In this document: positions 41,730 to 49,155 of the stretch, one piece after another
Numbering within the stretch: the first letter of the stretch is position 1
Layout: the number at the start of each line of letters is the position of its first letter
Assembly: GCF_000233715.2 (NCBI RefSeq)
Contig: NC_021184.1
Coordinates: 3,000,001-3,064,000 of the forward strand
Source: Desulfoscipio gibsoniae DSM 7213
Lineage (GTDB): Bacteria > Bacillota > Desulfotomaculia > Desulfotomaculales > Desulfallaceae
Length of the DNA: 64,000 nt
Direction: 5' to 3'
Position numbers and translations under genes: made by a program
The notes under the pieces: generated by a model
What the model saw: the letters and a program-made list of their open reading frames with translations, nothing else
Told to the model about the DNA's origin: nothing
Database searches by the model: none

Positions 41730-43505
41730 ATGAACCGGGATCTGCTCGGCTTCCAGCGGCTTTTTGCCTTGCTTAAAGTCCGGCTCAAGACCTTGGCCGG
41801 CCTTTTACGGGCGGGCAAAGCTGCCGGACAGAGCTTTATCAACGGTCTGTCTCTCAGCACCCGGCTTCTTTGGGGCATGAGTATCGTCATTGTTGCCTTT
41901 ACTACCCTCAGCGTGGCCTGGGACATTTATGACATCCGCCGGGAGGCTGAAACAGAGATGCTTCATCGTTCCCGGGTGGTTGCCCAGGAATTAATCTCAC
42001 TACGGGCTGTAATCGCTCTTAACCAGGAGAAAATCAATACTGACCCCGTGACCGGGAATGTTATGTTCAAACACTTAAACCCTGCTTCTGTCGGACGCCA
42101 GGTGGCTGAAATATTTAATGAGACTACGAGTTTCTCCCTTAAGCAAACGCGGCTTGGCGCAAGAAATCCGGTTAACCAGCCCGATTTCATCGAAACCAAA
42201 ATGTTGAACCAGTTAGCGGACGACCCCGGAATATCCGAGGTATGGCAGGAAGAATCCCTGGAAGGACGCTGGTACTTCCGTTATATGCTCCCGCTAAGAG
42301 CCGAAGAATCATGCCTGATCTGCCACGGTGAGCCGGCCGGCGAAATGGATATTGCCGGTTACCCCATGGAAGGACTTAAACTTGGGGATCTGGCCGGAGC
42401 CATCAGCCTGAGAATTCCTATGGACAGCTTTCAGGAAGCTTTACGGATGCGAATCTGGGGAAGAATAATCATTGCCATATTTTTTGTCATTATTACCCGG
42501 TGGATCAGTGCCCACCTGGCCAAACGGATGGTAGCCGGACCTTTGGGGAATCTGACCGCTATGGCCAGGCGCCTTGGAGAGGGAGACTGGGAAGCGGTTC
42601 GTTCTGTGGCCGGTACGGGTGAAATCAGGGTTTTGTCCCAGGTTTTCGAGCAGGTTGCCCGGCAGCTTAAGGAGTCCCATAATATTTTGGAGGAAAAGGT
42701 AAGGAAACGGACCATGGAACTTTCAAATGCCAATAAGGAATTGGAGCGGGCCAACCGTTTCAAATCCGATGTGCTGGCCAACGTCTCCCACGAATTGCGG
42801 ACACCCCTTACTGCCGTCATTGCCTTTACCGAGATGCTCCAGGATCCGGCTACCGGTAAACTGAACAAGAAACAGCGGGAATACCTTGAGGACATCGCTG
42901 ACAGCAGCAGGCAGCTTTTAATGGAAGTGACGGATTTATTGCAAATGGCCCGCCTGGAAGCGGGAAAACTGGAAATTTCCCCGGAACCGCTAGATCTGGT
43001 TGAGGTGATCGGCGAAAGTCTTTCCATGTTGGATCCTCTTGCCAGGAAGAAGAATATCAAAATTGTTTTTCCGTCCGAAACAGGTGAGTGGTGGGTCCTA
43101 GCCGACCGGGCCAAGGTCAGGCATATTCTGAATAACCTGGTGAACAACTCGATTAAGTTCACGCAAAAGGGTGGAAAAGTCGTTATTTCTGTGGAACGAA
43201 GTTGCGGCAGACATTGTCTTCCGCCTGACCTGCTACAAGAGGAATCCGGCGTCCCATCCGGTGAACAATTAGATTGCCTGTTGGTCGGCGTTGCCGACAA
43301 CGGTATCGGTATTGCACCCGGGGATAAGCAGAACATTTTTGAAAAGTTTCATCAACTGGGCCAACCCGGACAGGGGGCGGGTTTGGGCCTGGCCCTGGTC
43401 AAAGAGCTGGTGTTGCTTCATGGGGGAAAGATCTGGGTGGAAAGTGTGCCCGGTTGCGGGAGTACCTTCTATTTTACACTTCCATTAAAAGAACAAATGC
43501 TGTAA
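41730..43505 (+). CDS. Sensor histidine kinase with heme-motif (DUF3365/Tll0287-like) sensor
   Basis: A 591-residue kinase. Helix 1 is about residues 48-66 (LLWGMSIVIVAFTTLSVAW). The sensor (about 67-245) resembles DUF3365/Tll0287-like domains and contains a CxxCH site, ESCLICHGEP (C195-H199). Helix 2 is near 247-265, then HAMP and a coiled coil. The HisKA box VSHELRTP has His at 354. ATPase boxes are NLVNNSIKFT, DNGIGIAPGD and GAGLGLALVKELV. The start is ATG 41730, with GAGGTG five bases upstream; an in-frame extension to 41559 runs through a repeat. The site downstream of nrfHA suggests a redox, NO or nitrite-linked signal (inference). Confidence 0.92.
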   Translation: MNRDLLGFQRLFALLKVRLKTLAGLLRAGKAAGQSFINGLSLSTRLLWGMSIVIVAFTTLSVAWDIYDIRREAETEMLHRSRVVAQELISLRAVIALNQEKINTDPVTGNVMFKHLNPASVGRQVAEIFNETTSFSLKQTRLGARNPVNQPDFIETKMLNQLADDPGISEVWQEESLEGRWYFRYMLPLRAEESCLICHGEPAGEMDIAGYPMEGLKLGDLAGAISLRIPMDSFQEALRMRIWGRIIIAIFFVIITRWISAHLAKRMVAGPLGNLTAMARRLGEGDWEAVRSVAGTGEIRVLSQVFEQVARQLKESHNILEEKVRKRTMELSNANKELERANRFKSDVLANVSHELRTPLTAVIAFTEMLQDPATGKLNKKQREYLEDIADSSRQLLMEVTDLLQMARLEAGKLEISPEPLDLVEVIGESLSMLDPLARKKNIKIVFPSETGEWWVLADRAKVRHILNNLVNNSIKFTQKGGKVVISVERSCGRHCLPPDLLQEESGVPSGEQLDCLLVGVADNGIGIAPGDKQNIFEKFHQLGQPGQGAGLGLALVKELVLLHGGKIWVESVPGCGSTFYFTLPLKEQML

Positions 43506-43520
43506 TTCGGAGGTGGGAAA

Positions 43521-44213
43521 ATGCCCTACAAAATCCTGGTGGTTGAAGACGATCCCAAGATCCAGAAGATCATTGTTGATTCCCTACTCAAGGAGGGATA
43601 TCTGGTTTCTGCCAGTTCCAACGGACGGGATGCGCTGCAGAAAGCTCAGTCTGAGTTTCCCGACCTGGTGATCCTTGATCTGCGTCTGCCTGAAATCGAT
43701 GGTCTGGAGGTCTGTTTTCGTTTGCGCAAGACAAGATCGGTGCCGGTAATCATTGTTTCCGCCCGCGGTGAGGAGGCCGACAAGGTGGCCGGTTTCACCC
43801 TGGGGGCTGACGATTACATCACCAAGCCCTTTAGCCCTACTGAACTACTCTTGCGAGTTAAGGCAGTCATGCGCCGGGTACGGGAGCACACGGAAGGAAT
43901 GGATCAGGACCGGGTTTCAGCACACGGTTTGGACATTGATCGCGTATGCCGTTCGGTAAAGTTAGAAGGGAAAACTGTGGAACTGACCGCAAGAGAATTT
44001 GATCTGCTCTGGATCCTGGCCACCCATCCCAATCGCGTTTTCAGTCGCGATCAGCTTCTTAACCTGGTTTGGAAGGATGAGTTCGAAGCTGATCCGGCCA
44101 CCGTAACTGTTTTAATTCGCCGCCTGAGGCAGAAGCTGGAGAAAAAACCGGAAAATCCTGACATTATTAAAACGGTCTGGGGTGTTGGCTACAAATTCCA
44201 ATCTTTTAGTTAA
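43521..44213 (+). CDS. OmpR-family response regulator, partner of the heme-motif kinase
   Basis: A 230-residue regulator: receiver with acidic pair D10/D11, D53 in ILDLRLP and TKPF lysine, and a winged-helix DNA-binding domain with LTAREFDLLWIL and VTVLIRRLRQKLE, ending VWGVGYKF. It starts 15 bases after the kinase stop with CGGAGGTGGG. It is similar in plan to the regulator at 1317. nrfHA and the cytochrome assembly genes are plausible targets. Confidence 0.93.
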   Translation: MPYKILVVEDDPKIQKIIVDSLLKEGYLVSASSNGRDALQKAQSEFPDLVILDLRLPEIDGLEVCFRLRKTRSVPVIIVSARGEEADKVAGFTLGADDYITKPFSPTELLLRVKAVMRRVREHTEGMDQDRVSAHGLDIDRVCRSVKLEGKTVELTAREFDLLWILATHPNRVFSRDQLLNLVWKDEFEADPATVTVLIRRLRQKLEKKPENPDIIKTVWGVGYKFQSFS

Positions 44214-44334
44214 ATAGGGTGAACTTGATTTCGCCATTCAGGACCTTCACATAATATTTGAGATTTCCCCAACATTTTCATAGCATGGCAGAAGCTAAGA
44301 TTTTTGGACATGGCCCAGGTAACATTTATTAATT

Positions 44335-44362
44335 ACTTTCGAGTAGTTAACGGCATAATATA
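44335..44362 (+). promoter_or_regulatory. SigK/SigE-like promoter for GNAT copy 2
   Basis: AC, 17 bases, CATAATATA, an exact fit, 29 bases before the start codon. Confidence 0.65.
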
Positions 44363-44391
44363 AACCATTAACTGATTAATGGAGGTTTGAT

Positions 44392-45441
44392 ATGCAATAT
44401 ACTGTTACCAGGGTGAATAACCCCGCCGCCATGCAGGCGTTTATGCAGATACCCCGGATGGTTTACCAGGGCGGCAAAATACCGCCGGCCAATGCCGGCG
44501 GCACCAACTGGATGCGCTTTACGCCCCTGGCCAACCCGACCTTGCAGCATGTCAGGTTCGCCAACTTTGTGGCCCTGGAAGGCAATCAGCCCGTGGGGCG
44601 GATAACCGCCTCGTATGACCTGCTGAACCCCCGTCCTGAGGAAGGGTTTTGGGGTAGTTTCGAATGTGTTGAACGCCCGGAAGTGGCCAGGCTTCTACTG
44701 GACGCGGCTGCCGGGTGGCTGAACAAGCAGGGTAAGACCGTTATGATCGGCCCGGCCACTTTAAATACCAATCAACAGGTCGGCTTGTTAATTGAGGGTT
44801 TTGAGTATGAGCCACAGGCAGAGATACCATATAATCCACCGTATTACAAGGATCTGTTGGCTGAATCCGGATTGGAAAAGCTGCATGACCTGGAATGTTT
44901 TGAATGGCGCCTGCCCGACGAGTTACCACCAAAACTGCGGGACGCCACAGCGCCTCCCGGCCTTACGATCCGTCCGGTGAATTACCGGGCATTAAATAAC
45001 GAGGCCGGGATTGTCATGGAAGTTCATAACAAGTCCATGTCCAGAATATGGGGTTTTATTCCCATGACCATCGAAGAAGCCAGTGGTTTTTTGCAAAGCT
45101 TGGCTGCCAGCGTTCCCCCGGATCTGTTTCTTATATTTGAGATGGGCGGCGAGCCGGCCGGCATGTTACTATCCATACCCATCAGGCGACCGAGTCCGGG
45201 TGGAAATGATGGGCTGGTTAGATTGGCTATCGGGGGCGTAGTGCCGAAATTCCAACACAGGGGTATACACTGGTATATTTTAAAGGAGACCTATGAGCGT
45301 TGCAGAAAACTTGGCTACACCAGCGGCGAGGCCTCGCAGGTTGCCGAAAGTAATGATGTGGTAAAAAGAAGAGTTATAAAACCCCTGTTTGGTGGTAAGG
45401 TGATCAAGTTATACCGTGTTTATAAGCGGGATATTGGTTAG
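44392..45441 (+). CDS. GNAT-like acetyltransferase family protein (YghO-like), copy 2
   Basis: A 349-residue paralog of the 10587 protein, with the same landmarks: VTRVNN start, GFWGSFECVERP, GPATLNTNQQVGLLI, AEIPYNPPYY, and LAIGGVVPKFQHRGIHWYIL at the likely acetyl-CoA loop, here with the more usual RG. It is GC-richer than copy 1 and differs at many positions, so the duplication is old. ATG 44392 follows AATGGAGG and has a sporulation-type promoter. A small GTATC-TTCG-GATAC hairpin follows the stop, then tiny membrane gene 7. Confidence 0.75.
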   Translation: MQYTVTRVNNPAAMQAFMQIPRMVYQGGKIPPANAGGTNWMRFTPLANPTLQHVRFANFVALEGNQPVGRITASYDLLNPRPEEGFWGSFECVERPEVARLLLDAAAGWLNKQGKTVMIGPATLNTNQQVGLLIEGFEYEPQAEIPYNPPYYKDLLAESGLEKLHDLECFEWRLPDELPPKLRDATAPPGLTIRPVNYRALNNEAGIVMEVHNKSMSRIWGFIPMTIEEASGFLQSLAASVPPDLFLIFEMGGEPAGMLLSIPIRRPSPGGNDGLVRLAIGGVVPKFQHRGIHWYILKETYERCRKLGYTSGEASQVAESNDVVKRRVIKPLFGGKVIKLYRVYKRDIG

Positions 45442-45607
45442 ACCAAGCATAAATAGTATCTTCGGATACAATTTTATTTAACCCCATACTCCGGTGGAAA
45501 GCAGAGCTGTTTAAGCAGGAACCTTAACGAGTATCTTGGATTTAGGTTTTATTGTAACACTTCTCTTTGATAATATGGAACAAATTATCAAGAGAGGAGG
45601 TTTAATA

Positions 45608-45721
45608 ATGGGATATGGTGGTGGCGGTCTCCGTGGAAGCGGTATTCTGTTTCTTGTTCTGATACTGCTTGTCTTTGGCACAGGCTTCTTCGGTTTCCCT
45701 TTTTATAGCGCCGACAAATAA
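45608..45721 (+). CDS. Tiny membrane protein 7 (YjcZ-like)
   Basis: A 37-residue, most divergent paralog: MGYGGGGLRGSG, helix ILFLVLILLVFGTGFFG, tail FPFYSADK. The NFDGSF block of the others is replaced by LRGSG. AGAGGAGG precedes ATG 45608. Its leader keeps TTGTAACACTTCT but the -10 box is unclear. A perfect terminator follows at 45747. Confidence 0.78.
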   Translation: MGYGGGGLRGSGILFLVLILLVFGTGFFGFPFYSADK

Positions 45722-45746
45722 TCAGGTAGAAAATACTTATGTGAAT

Positions 45747-45785
45747 GAAATAGGAACCTACTCTTATTTGGTAGGTTCCTATTTC
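45747..45785 (+). terminator. Terminator after tiny membrane gene 7
   Basis: GAAATAGGAACCTAC / GTAGGTTCCTATTTC perfect stem. A decayed copy lies at 47649-47688, upstream of the condensation-domain gene's end. Confidence 0.75.
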
Positions 45786-45799
45786 ACATTGACATGGAT

Positions 45800-45990
45800 G
45801 TCATCAGTAAAGCGTAAATGAATAAAAATTGATATTGCTTTTTCCCGGGCAAAATTTATTACTACATCTAACCCCGGCGAAGTGCACTCAAAGCTTTTGG
45901 TACACTGATGCAGTTAATATACCCTTAAAACCCCAGGAGTTAAACTTTTCATGCAAAATAGCTTCTATTTGATTTGAACTGGGGTCAGCC
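45800..45990 (-). pseudogene. Fragment of the amidohydrolase gene
   Basis: About 190 bases match 49487-49663, inside the intact amidohydrolase gene at 49156-49977, with many substitutions and several small indels that break the frame. Nothing else of the gene remains. The leader of tiny gene 8 follows directly. Confidence 0.75.
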
Positions 45991-46023
45991 GTCAATTTAT
46001 GGTAAACAATAGTTCAGGCTGTA

Positions 46024-46051
46024 ACATATTTTCAACCAACTGAATAGTTTA
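46024..46051 (+). promoter_or_regulatory. Sporulation-type promoter for tiny membrane gene 8
   Basis: AC, 17 bases, AATAGTTTA; nearly the same leader as at 12460. Confidence 0.6.
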
Positions 46052-46082
46052 TTATTGAACAACAAAAAAAGGAGGGTTTTAA

Positions 46083-46205
46083 ATGCCAGCTGGTGGTACT
46101 TTTTTTGACGGCAGCTTTATCCTGTTTCTGGTTCTGATTCTGCTTGTATTCGGCATGGGCTTCTTTGGCTTCGGATATGGCGGTATTTGTAGCACCGATA
46201 AGTAA
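46083..46205 (+). CDS. Tiny membrane protein 8 (YjcZ-like)
   Basis: A 40-residue paralog: MPAGGTFFDGSF, the shared helix, tail GYGGICSTDK with a Cys. AAAGGAGGG precedes ATG 46083. The head differs (PA instead of AF or GY). The island-type terminator follows at 46233. Confidence 0.8.
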   Translation: MPAGGTFFDGSFILFLVLILLVFGMGFFGFGYGGICSTDK

Positions 46206-46232
46206 AAAAAGAATAAACTAGGCCAGTAAGGT

Positions 46233-46285
46233 GTAAAAGCTAGAAACTCGTTCTTATAGACTGGGAATTGGGTTTCTAGCTTTTA
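46233..46285 (+). terminator. Island-type terminator, copy 4
   Basis: AAAAGCTAGAAACTC / GGGTTTCTAGCTTTT stem. Confidence 0.7.
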
Positions 46286-46342
46286 TTTCCGAACCTCTCA
46301 TAATAATAGGAACAGAATAAAATGCAAGCGAGGTGAATTTAA

Positions 46343-46567
46343 TTGAATCCCGTTTCCTTGTTTTTAGTTTTAAATATGCTATTACTTAGCTCAGACCCTC
46401 ATGCAGATAAAAGACTGGAATTTACTCGCGAATTTATAGAACAGTTAAGGCACTCGGTATATTCTATTCAAGAAGGTGTTCAAGCTATGCATTCAGGTAT
46501 GGAAAACTTTAGAACTATGATCATGCCACAATATGACCTACAAGATGATCAAAGAACTGAAACGTAG
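46343..46567 (+). CDS. 74-residue protein with hydrophobic N-terminus, unknown
   Basis: Starts MNPVSLFLVLNMLLLSS, a short hydrophobic segment that may be a membrane anchor, then a helical, charged part (FTREFIEQLRHSVYSIQEGV) and an acidic end. TTG 46343 has GCGAGGTGAATT upstream. I recognise no family. Short relatives of its head occur at 14075 and as a scrap near 20144, so it belongs to the set of island genes that have been copied and broken. Possibly spore-related by context only. Confidence 0.6.
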   Translation: MNPVSLFLVLNMLLLSSDPHADKRLEFTREFIEQLRHSVYSIQEGVQAMHSGMENFRTMIMPQYDLQDDQRTET

Positions 46568-46584
46568 GATACCAAATAAAAAGA

Positions 46585-46965
46585 AGATTTGAGCGCTTTG
46601 GTTGATTATCAACGGCGGGAGCGTCGCTTCGGAGGTTTACAAAAGTAAAGAGGAAGACAATTTTGGGGCGAAATGTAACAAAGTTTAATGATATATGGTA
46701 ACACTTTCCTAACTGGTTTCATATTATAAACTGGGACAAACAAAAACCTTAAAAAGGGGCATGTATTAATAGGTTACGGTGGTGGAGTATCTGTACCGGG
46801 CTATACAAACTTTGATGGTAGTTTCATTTTAATCTTGATCCTGATATTGCTGGTATTCGGCATGGGGTTCTTTGGATATGGTGGAGTATACAACAAGTAA
46901 TTAGCATTTGCAGGCAGAAGCGCTCCGTAAGGAGCACTTCTGTTTTACTTTAATTTAAACGCGAT
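46585..46965 (+). repeat. Decayed duplicate of the uppS 3' end and tiny gene 6
   Basis: Matches 30735-31110: the last 17 or so codons of uppS (LVDYQRRERRFGGLQK), the leader with its promoter, the tiny gene and its terminator. It joins the HAD gene 3' end. Confidence 0.85.
46769..46900 (+). pseudogene. Tiny membrane gene 9 with ATA in place of ATG
   Basis: The reading frame of 43 codons is intact and close to tiny protein 6 (GYGGGVSVPGYTNFDGSF ... GGVYNK), but the start codon is ATA (46769-46771) and the ribosome site is reduced from GGAGGG to GGGG. The promoter at 46701-46728 (AC, 17 bases, CATATTATA) is intact. No other start codon is in frame near the head. It is probably silent or very weakly translated. 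Confidence 0.75.
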
Positions 46966-47580
46966 TATATTAAAGATTTCCCGTGGATTTTTGGCTATAA
47001 AATCCGGATTTTCCCTGGTAAGTAGCTCTATAGAATCATAACCCCATGATACGGAAATAATTTTGATATTATTTTTTCTGCAAGCAACAATATCCCGGCA
47101 CTCATCTCCAATATAGATAACATCTTTCCCATTAAGTTTATGTTTTCTTAAAAAAGCATTTAGCGCCTTGTCCTTGCCAAAATAGTTTCTTGAAGAATAA
47201 ATACTGTCAAAGATATCTAAATTATTTTTTCTTAAAAATTTATTAATGTTATCAACTGAGTTAGAAGAAATGATACTAAGTTCAAAGCCTTTTTCTTTAA
47301 GTCCCCTAATCAGTTCCTTAACACCCATAAATACTTGTAAATGACTTGTAGATGCTTGATATTTTCGTCTTAATTCACTATAAATTATCGGGATTACATA
47401 AACAGGTACATGAATAGCTTTACATCTTTGCATAATAGATAAGGAGCGGAAATGTTCAAATTCTTTTTCTTTAATTTTACGAAATCCATATTTTTCAGCC
47501 AATTGATTTAATAATTCAACAGCTAAATATCTAGATTCAACAATTGTGCCGTCAAAATCGAAAACTACATGTTTTATCAT
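46945..47580 (-). CDS. HAD-family phosphatase
   Basis: A 211-residue haloacid dehalogenase-type hydrolase of the phosphoglycolate phosphatase-like group. Motif I VFDFDGTIVES carries the two Asp (8 and 10), motif II ISSNS, motif III Lys in GKDKALNAF, and motif IV VIYIGDECRDIVACRKN. A helical cap lies between motifs I and II. The substrate is unknown. ATG 47580 has AAGGGTGAT upstream. It is AT-rich. Pieces of its last 25 or so codons occur at 17899 and 33370, each next to other gene ends. Confidence 0.86.
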   Translation of the reverse strand: MIKHVVFDFDGTIVESRYLAVELLNQLAEKYGFRKIKEKEFEHFRSLSIMQRCKAIHVPVYVIPIIYSELRRKYQASTSHLQVFMGVKELIRGLKEKGFELSIISSNSVDNINKFLRKNNLDIFDSIYSSRNYFGKDKALNAFLRKHKLNGKDVIYIGDECRDIVACRKNNIKIISVSWGYDSIELLTRENPDFIAKNPREIFNIIAFKLK

Positions 47581-47648
47581 TTATCACCCTTCTTTAAATT
47601 AAAGAATTTAATTAAGTTAGATTGCCTTGTTTTTTCTAAAAGTGTATG

Positions 47649-47688
47649 TGTTAGGAATCCACTCTTATTTAATGGGTTCCTATTTCAT
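47649..47688. terminator. Decayed hairpin between the HAD and condensation-domain genes
   Basis: Related to the terminator at 45747 (TAGGAATCCA-CTCTTATTTA-TGGGTTCCTA). Confidence 0.45.
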
Positions 47689-47735
47689 TTTGACATTTCA
47701 ATACTGCTTAAATGGTATATACTATGATATGGGTC

Positions 47736-49028
47736 TCATGTAATAGCGTTACATAAATCTTGCAGCATTATATCAAGGAATTGCTCAACTTTATCCTGTG
47801 GTGTGCTGGGCTTATAATAACTTACGGTAAAGGTTAAATAGTTGTTATATTTACAAACTCCCAGCATAAATCCCGGAGCATATATGGCAGGGCTAACCTG
47901 ATAAGCATCAACAACAGGTATTTTATCAAACCAAATGGTTGACTGACTGATACTCCCAACATTAGACAGTACGGGTGAACACTTACCGGTTTGCATCAGC
48001 CATTTTTTTATACCGCACACAAAATTAAGGTTTTGCTCATAGCTTAATAGCGATAAAAATCCAAAAAGAACAGCTACGTGTACACCGGGTAGTTTTCTTT
48101 TTATTTGGGTCGTTTCTGCAGAAACTCTCGCTAAGGTTTTCTCAAAAGACTCTCCGGGTACCCGAGCGATTCTGGCGGATACTGCGCTGGATAAATTATT
48201 GATCACATTAGCCTTAGCATCCCGCAAATAACGGCGTAAATCCACCGTGATTAAAATCTCCCTGGGCTTTCCGGGTGGTGGCTCCAGCATTTTAAACAGA
48301 GCCCTATAAAAAGCCGTTAGAATTAAATCATTCATAGAGGCTCCTCTTTTATGGGCATAGATGGAAAGTACTTCAACATATTTACCGGGTAACCTGCGGA
48401 TAGCAATTAGTTGTTCCTCAGGTTTACAGGTGTTAAAAGGAAGGGCCCAAGTTGGCTGCAGGGGGGCATGTTGGGGTTCCCAGGCTTTTATCAAATTTAC
48501 TATTCCCAGTTTCCTAAAAAGATAGTTCTGATCTTTTCTCCCTCCCATATTTAATCCTAGGTCATAATCTTGATCATTGCTAAGTTGAGTATATATTCCA
48601 GCCAAAATCTGTTGATATGCCTTGAGGCCACCACCGTCACAACAAGCATGGCTAATTTTGATACACAAAGTGTCGTTCTCTCTGGAACGGATTAGTTTTG
48701 CCTTAACTTGCTGTTCATGCTCATTGTTCAGCGGAGTCGTGAGAAACCTATTTATCGCTTTTTGCTTAACCCGGGCTTCCTCCAAGGAAAACCATTCAAT
48801 GCTATCTAAATCGGTAAACCGCTGCCAGTAGGGGTGATGTTTTTTCTCGATAAAGCGACTGCCAAGAATTGGTTCGGCTTCTATAGAAATCCTTACGGCT
48901 TGTGCCAACCTATTTTCGTTCAATCTTCCCTTAAATTCCAGTACCGCCTGATTTTGCGGGTTTAAAAGTCTATTTCGCGCCGCATAAATAAGCCGATCTT
49001 GTACGTTGGCAGATAGTCTAACAGGCAT
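47736..49028 (-). CDS. Condensation-domain acyltransferase-like protein
   Basis: A 430-residue stand-alone protein of the chloramphenicol acetyltransferase-like/condensation superfamily. The active-site HxxxD(G) motif is ISHACCDGGGL, near residue 128. A later SNVGSIS and VDLRRYLRD fit this fold and resemble alcohol acetyltransferases and PapA-type proteins. It probably moves an acyl group to a hydroxyl or amine; the substrate is unknown. ATG 49028 follows AAAGGGAGTG. CATAGGATA at 49071-49079 on the minus strand matches a sporulation -10 box, but the AC element is missing. Confidence 0.78.
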   Translation of the reverse strand: MPVRLSANVQDRLIYAARNRLLNPQNQAVLEFKGRLNENRLAQAVRISIEAEPILGSRFIEKKHHPYWQRFTDLDSIEWFSLEEARVKQKAINRFLTTPLNNEHEQQVKAKLIRSRENDTLCIKISHACCDGGGLKAYQQILAGIYTQLSNDQDYDLGLNMGGRKDQNYLFRKLGIVNLIKAWEPQHAPLQPTWALPFNTCKPEEQLIAIRRLPGKYVEVLSIYAHKRGASMNDLILTAFYRALFKMLEPPPGKPREILITVDLRRYLRDAKANVINNLSSAVSARIARVPGESFEKTLARVSAETTQIKRKLPGVHVAVLFGFLSLLSYEQNLNFVCGIKKWLMQTGKCSPVLSNVGSISQSTIWFDKIPVVDAYQVSPAIYAPGFMLGVCKYNNYLTFTVSYYKPSTPQDKVEQFLDIMLQDLCNAIT

Positions 49029-49155
49029 ATCTAATCACTCCCTTTAAAGCAATGAGGTGTATGTTTTACTTATCCTATGCAGCATGGAATGAAATGCGAC
49101 GCTGATCATTTTTGGTAAAAAAATTTCGCACTACAAGAACCGGATATTTGAAAGG

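Noticed and set aside
42431-43336. Long open frame of about 300 codons on the minus strand
   Set aside because: It lies wholly inside the histidine kinase gene, which has all kinase motifs; the minus frame is Ser/Arg-rich without any domain.
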